Below the pieces are notes generated by a model. The model did not search any database, was not told the origin of the DNA, and saw only the letters and a program-made list of their open reading frames with translations. Shown piece by piece: positions 41,401 to 49,290 of a DNA stretch of 55,824 nucleotides (position 1 is its first letter; each line of letters starts with the position of its first letter). The DNA is from Vibrio ordalii ATCC 33509 (GTDB lineage Bacteria; Pseudomonadota; Gammaproteobacteria; Enterobacterales; Vibrionaceae). The stretch is taken from NCBI GenBank assembly GCA_000257205.1, contig AEZC01000009.1, forward strand, positions 1-55,824, in the 5' to 3' direction. The position numbers and the translations under genes are program-made.

Positions 41401-44400
41401 TTGAAACAGCGTATCTTACAAACCCAAAGCAAACTTTGGCAACGCTTAGGCCATAGTCAAGTCAATGGGGTTGAGGTGATCCGCGAACTAGCCAAACACT
41501 GGAAATCCTCCGGTCAACTCAGTGAGCAAGAAGCGGCACTGCCGTTAACTCCGGTGGTATTTACTAGCATGCTGGGAATGTCGATGGATGGCATGGATAT
41601 CGAACAAGCCATGACCCATTTACTGGGGGATCCGGTTTATGTTCTGAGTCAAACCCCACAAGTCTGGCTTGATCATCAAATCATGGAAATTGAAGGTAAT
41701 TTGGCGTTCAACTGGTATTGCATGGCCGGCGTACTGGCGCCAGATCTGTTGGAAAACTTATTCAACCAATATCTAAGCTTGCTGCAGCAGTGTGCGGCAG
41801 ACCCGCAGTTTTTCGAGCGATCATTGACTCAACCAGAGCCTCTGCACCCCCTTCTGCCGCCTGATCACGTCATCGCCGAATCCACCCTTGATTTGCACAA
41901 CATATCTCTCCCCGATATTTCACCACAGATTGTACAAGAGGTGACGCAAGCGTGGGCGCAGCTTGAGCATCGTGCACTGCGTGGGATCTGGACAACCTTA
42001 CGCAATCACCAGTTATTTACCTCGCCGGAGCAAGCCTATCGCGCACCACAAATTATTCAACAACTTAAAGTGACCGATAAACATCATAAGCTTATCCAAC
42101 TTTGGTTAGATCAGTTATGCCGAGAGGGCGTGCTGACGGAGAAGGATGGAGAGTATCGCTTCCAAGACGATTTCCCCAAAGCACCGGGGTTACCTTTGCC
42201 TCAACAAGCTTGGTGTCAGCGTTTGGATACCTATCTTGAGGATTGCCTCAAGCAACACCCGGCTTTGTTGAATGGTCGCCACTCTGCACTCGAGTTGCTA
42301 TTTTCTGACCCGGCGATCACCGATAGCCTCTACCGTTGTAATCCATCACTGCAAATATTGAATTTAAGTGCCGCGCGTGCCATTTATGCCCTTGGCCAAC
42401 AGCAGGCGCAAGGTTTGAATATACTTGAAGTCGGGGCTGGCACTGCAGCCACCACTCGAGAGGTATTAAGCCTCGCCTCTTCAACGATTCGCCACTATCA
42501 GTTTACCGATGTGTCTCGTCTGTTCCTTCATGAAGCACGCGAACTATTGTCTGAATACCCACAGGTAAGCTATGGGTTATTTGATATTAATCAGCCCATT
42601 GATGAAGCACTAAAAATGGATGGTGGATATCAGGTTATTTTGGCCGTCAATGTTCTGCACGATGCCATCGATCTCGCAAAATGTTTACAAGGTCTCCGCG
42701 CTCTTCTGGCCGATGATGGCTATTTGATTTTGATTGAGGCGACCGATCAACACAGCCCAATGCAGTTGGCGACGGTTGGGTTTATTGAAGGAATCAACGC
42801 ATTCAACGATTTTCGCCAATCCACTGGAAGTGGCATGCTGACACAACCTGCTTGGCTTGCCCTGCTGGCGGAACAAGGTTTAGAGCCACAGTTGAGCTAT
42901 CCCAACAGTGAGGTATCGGCATTACGTCAGCATCTGATAGTAACCCAAAAACGTCCACAACATAGTCCGCAGACCTTAGGTCAGTCTGAGTCCTATCAGC
43001 AACAAATAGAACAAATAAAAAGTATATGGCAAACGTTTTTACATGGTGAGATTAACCACGACACCGATTTTTTCCTTGCCGGTGGTGATAGTTTAATGGC
43101 AACAAAGATGATCGTGGCACTACAACATGCGGGAATCAAACAAGCGAGCTTACAATCCTTGTTTGAGCATCCGAAATTCCAAGACTTCTGTTGCCAATTT
43201 GAGAGTGCCCCGTCTACTGCAACGACAACCGTTGAAACGGACATTATTGAGCCAAACACCACTCTTGAATCCCAAGATAATACAACACAACAGAAAAATG
43301 GCGTTTGCGTTCGACATTACCCACTCACACCGCTACAAAATGCCTACTGGCTTGGTGAAAATGCCTTGTTTTCCTTGGGAAATGGGGTTGCCCATTTCTA
43401 TGCAGAGCTTGAAATTAAGCATCTTGATCGTCTGAGACTTACCCAAGCATGGAATCGACTGGTGCAATTACACGACCAGTTACGCGGTGAAATCGATGCA
43501 GGTCAATATCATATTCATCGCCAAGTACCAGAGTATCAACCACAGTTTCTCGACTTAAGCTCATGGGATGAACCACAAAAAACACGCTGGATTGATGAGG
43601 CAAGGACGCAGATCGCCGCCCACGGTGTAGCGACACATCAATGGCCTCTGTTTGATATCAGCATCCTGCAGGTAGACGGCGAAACCTCTTTGGTACATTT
43701 GGTACTCGATTTGGTCGTGGCTGATGGCAAAAGCCTCAATACTCTATTTCAACAATGGTTTGCACTGTATGACGATCTGAGTATCGAATTGGCAGTGCCA
43801 ACGATGAGTATCGACAACTATCTCCTTGAGCTTGAACAGCTCAAACACTCTGAGCCTTACCAACAAGCTCAAGCTTACTGGCTTAACCGAATACCGACGC
43901 TACCAGAAGCTCCAGCACTGCCGTTAGCGGATAAACGCTCAGAGCATTTAGCGCAAAGTGTACTTACTTACCACCTCAGTGCCGAACAGTGGAGTCAGAT
44001 CCAAGCCGTCTCATTTGCCCATAATTTATTGCCGTCAATGAGTATGCTATCTACATTTTGCCTTGTGATCAGTCATTGGAGTGCCCAGAAGCATTTTGCG
44101 ATCAATATACTGCACAGTAACCGTCCAGCTATGCTGCCTAAATCCGCCGACGTCATTGGCAACCTTTCAACCACATCCATGCTTGAAGTAAGAACCCAAC
44201 CCGGTTCATTGCTCGCGTTTGTTGAGCAAATTCAACAGCAGATGGCCGATGATATGGCACATTCCTTATTTGATGGTCAATCGGTGTTAACTGAAAAAAA
44301 CCGTCATAATCATAATCTCAATGCGGGCATGCCAGTGGTGTTTAACGACACCTTATCGGTTGGGCAACATAGACCATTACCCTATGGCAAGCTCAATGCC

Positions 44401-47334
44401 TTTGGTGCACAAACCCCCCATGTTTACCTTGACAGTATGTTGATCCCGTCACCATGCGGCGGCGTTATCATCAAATGGACGATTCAAGAAAACTACTTAA
44501 AAAGTGGTGTCTTTGAAGCCATGTTTGCCGCTTATACCCACACGTTAGAAACGCTTACAAGCCGAGACTGGCAACAACCTCTCGCCCTAGCACTCCCCTC
44601 TGCACAGCAGCAGAAGCGTGATCAAGTCAATGCGACACAAGGTGAATTCAAACTGGTTTTAGACAACCAAACTACGGCTTGTGTGGCGACATTGTGCGAT
44701 TTAGTAAGGCTCGGTGTGGAACAGCACCCACAGCGAATTGCGATTGAGCAAGGCGAACTAGAACTGACTTATCAAACACTTTGGTTTTCCGCTCAGCACT
44801 TAGCTGCGCAGCTTATCGAACAACAAGATGATGCACCATTAGTGGCGGTTGTGATGAACAAAGGATGGCAACAGGTAGTCGCTGTTCTCGCCATTCTGTT
44901 GGCAGGGAAAGCTTATATGCCCATTGATGGCGCTTATCCTGAACCTCGTATCCAAGCTCTGCTTAAACAAGGAGCAGTCTCAACCATTATCAGCGATAGC
45001 TCTGAGCCTTGCCGCACCGATGACTATCGAGTTCTATTCCCTGCGTTAATGACAGAAGCCCAAGCGCATTTTATCCCAGTGGCAAACCAACCGACCGATC
45101 TGGCTTACGTCATTTTCACCTCTGGATCCACTGGCCAACCTAAAGGGGTAATGATGGAGCATGGTGCCGTAGTCAATACCCTGCTCGATATAAACCAGCG
45201 TATTGCACTCGATCATCGTGACCGAGTATTGGCGATTTCCTCTCTCAATTTTGATCTCTCTGTGTTTGATATTTTCTCCACCCTAAGCTGTGGAGCAAGA
45301 TTGGTAATACCACAGACATCGCCAAGTCAAGATCCTGAAGCACTGGTGCATTTAGCTCAGCAGTCAGCGATTACGGTGTGGAATAGTGTGCCCGCCTTCG
45401 CACAGTTATTGGTAGATTTACTAGAAAATCGATCAAATCCGCTGCCCCATTTACGTCAAATCATGATGAGTGGCGACTGGATACCCGTCAACTTACCAGA
45501 CCGACTGAATACCCTTACGCCTCAGGCTAAATTGCTCAGCTTAGGTGGTGCTACCGAGGCCGCCATTTGGTCTATCTGCTATCCGATTGAGAAAAGCTAT
45601 ACCACACACAGCAGTATTCCCTATGGAAAACCGCTCACTCATCAACAATTTTATGTGCTCGATGAACAGCTCAATCCTTGTGCAGATTGGGTTACAGGAG
45701 AGCTTTACATTGGTGGACGTGGTCTCGCTCGCGGCTATTGGCATGATCAAGAAAAGACCGACTTCGCTTTTATCGAACATCCAACGCTTGGCCAACGCTT
45801 GTATAAAACGGGGGATTTAGGCCGCTATTTACCGGATGGTAACATTGAGTTTCTGGGCAGAAACGATCAACAAGTCAAAATTAACGGTTATCGTATTGAG
45901 CTTGGTGAAGTGGAAAATGCTCTACGTCAGTGTGCACTCAACGCGAGCGGAATAGACATCCTAGATGCCATCGTTCAGCCAGACAGAACCGCGCAAAATG
46001 GTGCACGTTTAGTGGCTTATATTCAGTACGCTCCCCACAGTCGACGTGATAATCAGGCTTTACTGGATCATGCTCGCCGACTGTTGCCCCAGTACTTATG
46101 TCCAAGCCAGATCATAACCTTAGAGCGCCTTCCATTGACGGCCAACGGTAAGGTGGATCGTTCTGCACTACCGCGCCCAGATGCCCATATTGCCGCAGAT
46201 CAATTACGCATGCCGCACTCACAGCAGGAACAACTTCTGGCTCAGATCTGGTCTGAATGCCTTAATTTCGCCCCTATTCCGGCCAATCAGAGCTTTTTCG
46301 ATCTAGGCGGAAATTCATTGATCGCAGTACGCTTACTTAACCAAATCAATCACCGTTTAAACCTTGCTCTCAGCGCAGGGCAGTTACAAACCCATGATAC
46401 GGTTGAGCGCCTCGCCACCTTGCTGACAGAGCAAACCCAACCGCTCCATCATGCACCGGTAAAACTCTCATCAAACGGCAGTAACCGAACCAGCACACTC
46501 TTTATTGTGCATCCGATTGGCGGACACTTATTGAGCTATCAGGCATTAGCTAAAGAGCTCAACCAGATCACTTTGTATGGACTTGCCTACCCAGATCGGC
46601 ACGATAAATCTGCGCCAAAAACCGACATTGTGGCTTTAGCCGCACACTATCTATCTATGATTCGCCACGTACAGCCAACTGGCCCTTACCAGCTGGCAGG
46701 TTGGTCATTTGGGGGAGTAGTGGCTTTTGAAATGGCTCGACAACTCATGGAACAGGGCGAAGAGGTCAGCCACTGCATCTTGATTGATAGTTATAAACCA
46801 AGCCAAAACCCAAATCAGCGATTAACCGAGGCGTCGATCCGCCAATACTTCTACGCGGATTGTATTGGCCGATTCCCGGCACTGAAAGAGCATGTGATTT
46901 CGAACTTCGAATCAGAGACGCAATTTTGCGCAGAGCTTGCCAAGGCATTTTTAGAGACAGGATCAGGCTTATTAGACAGTGCAAGTCTTGCTGAGTTGCT
47001 AGCAATCTATCAGCAAAACTTGCGTGCCATGCTCGACTATCAGCCACCTTATTTGGAGACGCTCCCCGTCACACTTTATAGCGCACAAAACCATTCACAG
47101 CTTGATTTTATGCGCTACCAACATCCTGAGATGGCAAAACGCCGCTGCCATGGTTGGAGTGATTGCTGTCATCCCATCATTCATCGCATGCAGGGAGATC
47201 ACTACACCCTACTACAACAACCTCATGTGAAAACACTGGCGCACGAGATCTCTACTCTGCTCGGCCACCCTTCACATTCAATAAATTCGTTCCACCAACA
47301 AAACGTAAAAGAGCTAGAAAATGAAGAGTCGTAA
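35440..47334 (+). CDS. irp1: hybrid PKS-NRPS megasynthase Irp1 with an additional Cy-A-PCP module
   Basis: A 3964-residue megasynthase, about 800 residues longer than HMWP1 of yersiniabactin (about 3163). Order: KS (TACSSS, Cys183; EAHGTGT); AT (GHSVGE, Ser626); a linker with a helical lid-like segment but no SAM motif (about 888-1010); KR (GGMGGIG, from about 1331); ACP (GLDSL, Ser1625); Cy3 (from 1684; DLLQFDVQS at 1821; VVFTS; QTPQVWLD); C-methyltransferase (LEVGAGT near 2329); PCP3 (GGDSL, Ser2551); Cy4 (from 2626; DLVVADGKS at 2757, but VVFND and QTPHVYLD); A (from about 3084; pocket D-L-F-N-M-S-L-I-W-K, predicted cysteine); PCP4 (GGNSL, Ser3626); TE (GWSFGG, Ser3756). It extends the Irp2 intermediate with malonate, adds cysteine, methylates and releases. 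The gene overlaps irp3 by 14 bases. Whether reference piscibactin Irp1 has the last module I cannot confirm. Confidence 0.95.
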   Translation: MNTLDPCFGNSDPIAVIGLACRFPKAPNAEQFWHNLVNGISGQSYFSEQELQTAGITTSLSAQENFVPSGAIIDNPDYFDASLFGYSPTEALSIDPQQRLFLQIVWHALEDAGYAPNAIQSKTGVFGSIRTSTYPSFADFDVTQVGQVKGLQALLGNDKDYLATRVAHKFNLTGPAFTVQTACSSSLVACHLACESLRSGECDMAIAGGVAVSFPQSSGYLYQPGMIFSPDGLCRPFDIDANGTFGGHGLGCVVLKRWEDARRDGDTILALLRGSAINNDGQDKVGFTAPSVKGQAQVLSDALHLADVLPDEVEMIEAHGTGTKLGDPIEVRAIKQAYQRSIEAKPCFFGSVKSGLGHLDTAAGIASLIKTVLSVSRCKIPASLNLSQANPTLELTGSGFQLATATIDWPSETRTAAVSSFGIGGTNCHMIVQSAPELADPTSLNPRSENAKLLISANSETSLRKLAGEYATHLELPTHHSDIAYSAMLKRALDLPYRLAIDCNSVAIQALRDFALTGQAGRDLHVGQPSATGKVLWCFTGQGSQWANMGQELYHRSAAFRDSIELSQQYALGSLEIRLTDALFGHRTELLQRTDYAQLAIVAFEIAMAAHWQSKGFRPDMVMGHSVGEFAACVVSGYLTHQQAIALVSERGRLMHLCAQRQAGSMLAIFAKPNRLETIPALRELDLAAHNGAQHWVYSGHQRDVDNAILELDKHAIRYKKLDVSCAAHSRLLDEMLASFHEFATPITAKQGTIPLISSVTGQVADDAASFNAEYWTRHVRDTVQFQRAIESALAKQAKLLVEMGPSAHLTAMGQRETWSTDCVWLGTSHPSIPTQRLETELLAALFIAGCNNKWPALFALQGQPCRLPLYVFDEQRYWYQTPDVKTIETALPKQTLSVPPPTTIAALYPMLRCCVIRDLVHSCTSQPRFTLRDLIRGGRLLPKHRNLITTLLNSLLEHGYLQQAHKCYQFTAVPLPATDVVAQWLRDALATNQEPATVPLSDIRALCEAPARLKQVLRCYHTSPLQLKKQVAEIKQRLLSPLTPSIQPNLAIPFSNQTQLLYVDWVMTPTETDWHQLITLHMPSFVQEERSDWLIVAAPSLDPKTITQLVVHRTTQLWGQVQYQLRGCLTSGEWAWIGQVQTPNFDDSQPHALLPSPHQRYEWQWLPVAASQARLNVSESDLQQALQRQGEIYRVNETVSLFVLPDGELVECAEKVIQSLSADFTTLYVLTSQAMATDATQSVAAEKVALMSLLRVARAEHKHQGIYLLDIEPSFESDHHQAQILSQSLNSAPFHLATEIAYRNHSYWIPQLVHAKTVPDLIPSSWFTTSGWHLVTGGMGGIGRHIIKWLAQSGARHIAVIGRREPSDWPEFCQTIARFGCQVMTLLCDVSQEGELQRMLNDWPRTLPIIGAFHAAGTSLTSLINQWDPQQSALLIQTKCRAFVALHQWLEAQEAQYLLGLSSAASLGAVGQGAYALSNAFLDGYALAQQGSSRCRVMSIGWGAWDSIGMTADSALLDTLAKEGMHTLTVQEGLWQISQSLLSGTPFVLAMNIEPQHANFQPYLDPLNTAIDAVDCLASPEPLTHPTVSDVGQWLTERLRYQLGMSDDTPIRVDQDLLQLGLDSLQFLELSAVIQKQFAVKIDAEQAYQNLTISGLVEAIARIPSATESDSMLTHFVSDPHNRYTPFPLTPIQHAYWIGREPWVQYGGIACHVVFEWDKDLTEFNPQQFAAAWNALIKRHDMLRMTVNHAGEQVVHAEVDYFPIVERDLRSLSEEAQHIELEQTRQQMRHQVRAADVWPLFDVKLSRLSEQKVRLHLNLDLLQFDVQSFKIMMDDLATAYQGQDLEPLPITFRDYVMHEQTLRHTAEWQNSWHYWQQTIPTLPKAPQLPLNPDYQHHAPEFITLEGRLSDSEWQTLKSVWQQWGVTPSAGLLTLFAHTLANWTASPDFTLNMTFFNRQPFHEAVQDLIGDFTSVLLMDFQHDSSTDLKQRILQTQSKLWQRLGHSQVNGVEVIRELAKHWKSSGQLSEQEAALPLTPVVFTSMLGMSMDGMDIEQAMTHLLGDPVYVLSQTPQVWLDHQIMEIEGNLAFNWYCMAGVLAPDLLENLFNQYLSLLQQCAADPQFFERSLTQPEPLHPLLPPDHVIAESTLDLHNISLPDISPQIVQEVTQAWAQLEHRALRGIWTTLRNHQLFTSPEQAYRAPQIIQQLKVTDKHHKLIQLWLDQLCREGVLTEKDGEYRFQDDFPKAPGLPLPQQAWCQRLDTYLEDCLKQHPALLNGRHSALELLFSDPAITDSLYRCNPSLQILNLSAARAIYALGQQQAQGLNILEVGAGTAATTREVLSLASSTIRHYQFTDVSRLFLHEARELLSEYPQVSYGLFDINQPIDEALKMDGGYQVILAVNVLHDAIDLAKCLQGLRALLADDGYLILIEATDQHSPMQLATVGFIEGINAFNDFRQSTGSGMLTQPAWLALLAEQGLEPQLSYPNSEVSALRQHLIVTQKRPQHSPQTLGQSESYQQQIEQIKSIWQTFLHGEINHDTDFFLAGGDSLMATKMIVALQHAGIKQASLQSLFEHPKFQDFCCQFESAPSTATTTVETDIIEPNTTLESQDNTTQQKNGVCVRHYPLTPLQNAYWLGENALFSLGNGVAHFYAELEIKHLDRLRLTQAWNRLVQLHDQLRGEIDAGQYHIHRQVPEYQPQFLDLSSWDEPQKTRWIDEARTQIAAHGVATHQWPLFDISILQVDGETSLVHLVLDLVVADGKSLNTLFQQWFALYDDLSIELAVPTMSIDNYLLELEQLKHSEPYQQAQAYWLNRIPTLPEAPALPLADKRSEHLAQSVLTYHLSAEQWSQIQAVSFAHNLLPSMSMLSTFCLVISHWSAQKHFAINILHSNRPAMLPKSADVIGNLSTTSMLEVRTQPGSLLAFVEQIQQQMADDMAHSLFDGQSVLTEKNRHNHNLNAGMPVVFNDTLSVGQHRPLPYGKLNAFGAQTPHVYLDSMLIPSPCGGVIIKWTIQENYLKSGVFEAMFAAYTHTLETLTSRDWQQPLALALPSAQQQKRDQVNATQGEFKLVLDNQTTACVATLCDLVRLGVEQHPQRIAIEQGELELTYQTLWFSAQHLAAQLIEQQDDAPLVAVVMNKGWQQVVAVLAILLAGKAYMPIDGAYPEPRIQALLKQGAVSTIISDSSEPCRTDDYRVLFPALMTEAQAHFIPVANQPTDLAYVIFTSGSTGQPKGVMMEHGAVVNTLLDINQRIALDHRDRVLAISSLNFDLSVFDIFSTLSCGARLVIPQTSPSQDPEALVHLAQQSAITVWNSVPAFAQLLVDLLENRSNPLPHLRQIMMSGDWIPVNLPDRLNTLTPQAKLLSLGGATEAAIWSICYPIEKSYTTHSSIPYGKPLTHQQFYVLDEQLNPCADWVTGELYIGGRGLARGYWHDQEKTDFAFIEHPTLGQRLYKTGDLGRYLPDGNIEFLGRNDQQVKINGYRIELGEVENALRQCALNASGIDILDAIVQPDRTAQNGARLVAYIQYAPHSRRDNQALLDHARRLLPQYLCPSQIITLERLPLTANGKVDRSALPRPDAHIAADQLRMPHSQQEQLLAQIWSECLNFAPIPANQSFFDLGGNSLIAVRLLNQINHRLNLALSAGQLQTHDTVERLATLLTEQTQPLHHAPVKLSSNGSNRTSTLFIVHPIGGHLLSYQALAKELNQITLYGLAYPDRHDKSAPKTDIVALAAHYLSMIRHVQPTGPYQLAGWSFGGVVAFEMARQLMEQGEEVSHCILIDSYKPSQNPNQRLTEASIRQYFYADCIGRFPALKEHVISNFESETQFCAELAKAFLETGSGLLDSASLAELLAIYQQNLRAMLDYQPPYLETLPVTLYSAQNHSQLDFMRYQHPEMAKRRCHGWSDCCHPIIHRMQGDHYTLLQQPHVKTLAHEISTLLGHPSHSINSFHQQNVKELENEES

Positions 47335-48421
47335 GAAAGTCATTATCGTTGGGGCTAAATTTGGCGAACTGTACCTAAATGCCTTTATCGAATCTCATCC
47401 AGATCTCGAACTGGCAGGGATTCTGTCCCAAGGTAGCCTGCGTTCAAAGAATCTGGCCACTGCCTTTGGTATACCACTGTATGAAAAGGTGTCACAGTTG
47501 CCTCAGGATATTGCTATTGCCTGCGTGGTTGTCCGCGCCTCCGTTATCGGTGGGGGCGGTAACGTATTGGTCGAAGAGCTGCTCAAACGTCATATTCATG
47601 TTTTGCAAGAGCATCCCGTGTCGGTGAAAGAATTACAACGACATCATGCGCTTGCAGAGCAATGTGGAGTCCAATACCGAGTCAATAGTTTCTATAGTTC
47701 GTCTCAAGCGGGGCAAACCATGATTTCAAGCGCACAGCAAGTCTCATTGCAAATGCGCCAGCCCGCCAGCTACGGCAATATTACGACAAGTCGGCAGTTG
47801 CTTTACTCAACATTGGATTTACTGCTGTTGGCATTAGGCCGCGATGGCAAAATTCAACCTATAAAATTAGGCAAACAACACCGTTTTGATCTGATTAGTC
47901 TTCAATCTCCTCACGGTGATTATCTGTTGCAGTTACAAAACTATCTGGACCCACAAGATCCAGATATGCACAGCCTCGCCATGCATCGTCTTATGTTAGG
48001 GTGGGAATCTGGCTATCTTTCGATGGTTGATAGCTATGGCCCGATACATTGGACACCAGCGCTTCATGCAGAAAAGCACCAGAATAACCAGCAAAGCCTG
48101 TATCAGGTCGTCAGCCTCGCTGAAGGAGACTATCTCAATCAACCGACTACGCAGACACTTTACGACCAACCTTGTCTCGTTAAAGATCTGTTTGAAGAAT
48201 TCGGACCTGAAGGGGTATGCAACACTTTAGAGCAGTTTTGCCGTTTAATTGATGGGCAAGACACCGCGCCATTATTGCTGATCTGTCACCAACTCAAGGT
48301 TGCTCAACTGTGGGAAGACATTCTCACATTATGTGGACAACCCCAAGAAAGGACCATGACTCCACCACCACGAATTTCATTTCGATTCAATCGCGCAGTG
48401 ACCAAAGAGGTGGAGATATGA
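47321..48421 (+). CDS. irp3: thiazolinyl imide reductase Irp3 (YbtU-like)
   Basis: A 366-residue protein of the Gfo/Idh-like thiazolinyl imide reductase family. The N-terminal NADPH-binding strand KKVIIVGAKFGELYLNAF and the following LQEHPVS segment match YbtU and PchG. It reduces one enzyme-bound thiazoline to a thiazolidine while the chain is tethered to the synthetase, giving the middle ring of yersiniabactin-type molecules. It starts inside the irp1 3' end (14-base overlap) and its stop overlaps the irp4 start (ATGA), so expression is coupled. Normal length and no lesions. Confidence 0.92.
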   Translation: MKSRKKVIIVGAKFGELYLNAFIESHPDLELAGILSQGSLRSKNLATAFGIPLYEKVSQLPQDIAIACVVVRASVIGGGGNVLVEELLKRHIHVLQEHPVSVKELQRHHALAEQCGVQYRVNSFYSSSQAGQTMISSAQQVSLQMRQPASYGNITTSRQLLYSTLDLLLLALGRDGKIQPIKLGKQHRFDLISLQSPHGDYLLQLQNYLDPQDPDMHSLAMHRLMLGWESGYLSMVDSYGPIHWTPALHAEKHQNNQQSLYQVVSLAEGDYLNQPTTQTLYDQPCLVKDLFEEFGPEGVCNTLEQFCRLIDGQDTAPLLLICHQLKVAQLWEDILTLCGQPQERTMTPPPRISFRFNRAVTKEVEI

Positions 48422-49290
48422 ATCAGGTGTTCAAAACACTTTATCAGAGTGGTGCCCAACCTCGTGAAATATGGATTATTTGTCCTTTTGCTGGAGGCAG
48501 TTTAAGTGCATTTAAAACATGGATGTCACTTGACTGCAATGCACTAGCAAAAGAAACGCTGGTACTGCTGGCCACTTACCCCGGCAGAGATCATCGAATG
48601 CGAGAGCACCCCCTTACGAGTATCGAAGCAATAGCAGAGGATGTTGCTGAGGGATTGAAGACTTGGATAGCGGATCAAACCTTCACTAAAGAGACTCGAA
48701 TAATACTTTGTGGACATAGCATGGGGGCACAAGTGGCCTATGAAGTATGTCATCGATTTGAGAGCAGTTTTGGAGCCCTATCACCGATCAAAAATCTGAT
48801 CCTTTCTTCCTGCCATGCCCCGCATTTAAGCAGTCGAAGACGATTGAGCCAACTCAATGATGATGACTTTATTGACCAACTGATCGCGATTGGCAGCGGC
48901 AGTCCGATACTCAAGCAGCACCCTGAACTACTCCCGCTGTTTCTACCCATGTTGAGAGCGGATTTTTTAGCCACAGAGTGCTACCACCAACAAGTTAACT
49001 ACCACCAAAAAGTTACAGCATCGAAATGTCTACAGTACACCCCATGCACACTCGTGTTTGGCGAACATGACCCTGAAGCTTGGGAGTCCGAAGTCGCTGC
49101 ATGGCAACCATGGTTGATGCCAATCGATGACAAACCAACACTGATAGCCATATCAGGCGACCACTTTTACATCACAGCAACCCCTGAACACTTTCTCAGC
49201 AAGATTAGCGAACCAACAGTAACAAGGTCGGAGCATCGACCAACAACATTAATGAATTACTCTCACGTTTCTGGAGAACAACATGGCTAA
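48418..49290 (+). CDS. irp4: type II thioesterase Irp4 (YbtT-like)
   Basis: About 290 residues from ATG 48418, which overlaps the irp3 stop (ATGA); the frame extends upstream to 48310 inside irp3, but that part is not conserved sequence. The alpha/beta-hydrolase features are CPFAGGSLSAFKTW, the nucleophile motif CGHSMGAQVAYE, FGEHDPEAW and the catalytic His in SGDHFYI. Type II thioesterases clear misprimed or stalled carrier domains of the megasynthases. The gene overlaps irp9 by 8 bases. Confidence 0.92.
   Translation: MNQVFKTLYQSGAQPREIWIICPFAGGSLSAFKTWMSLDCNALAKETLVLLATYPGRDHRMREHPLTSIEAIAEDVAEGLKTWIADQTFTKETRIILCGHSMGAQVAYEVCHRFESSFGALSPIKNLILSSCHAPHLSSRRRLSQLNDDDFIDQLIAIGSGSPILKQHPELLPLFLPMLRADFLATECYHQQVNYHQKVTASKCLQYTPCTLVFGEHDPEAWESEVAAWQPWLMPIDDKPTLIAISGDHFYITATPEHFLSKISEPTVTRSEHRPTTLMNYSHVSGEQHG

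Noticed and set aside
29904..47230. Many open frames of 60 to 146 codons on both strands inside irp2 and irp1
   Set aside because: They lie within intact megasynthase genes in other frames and show no independent start signals or domains.
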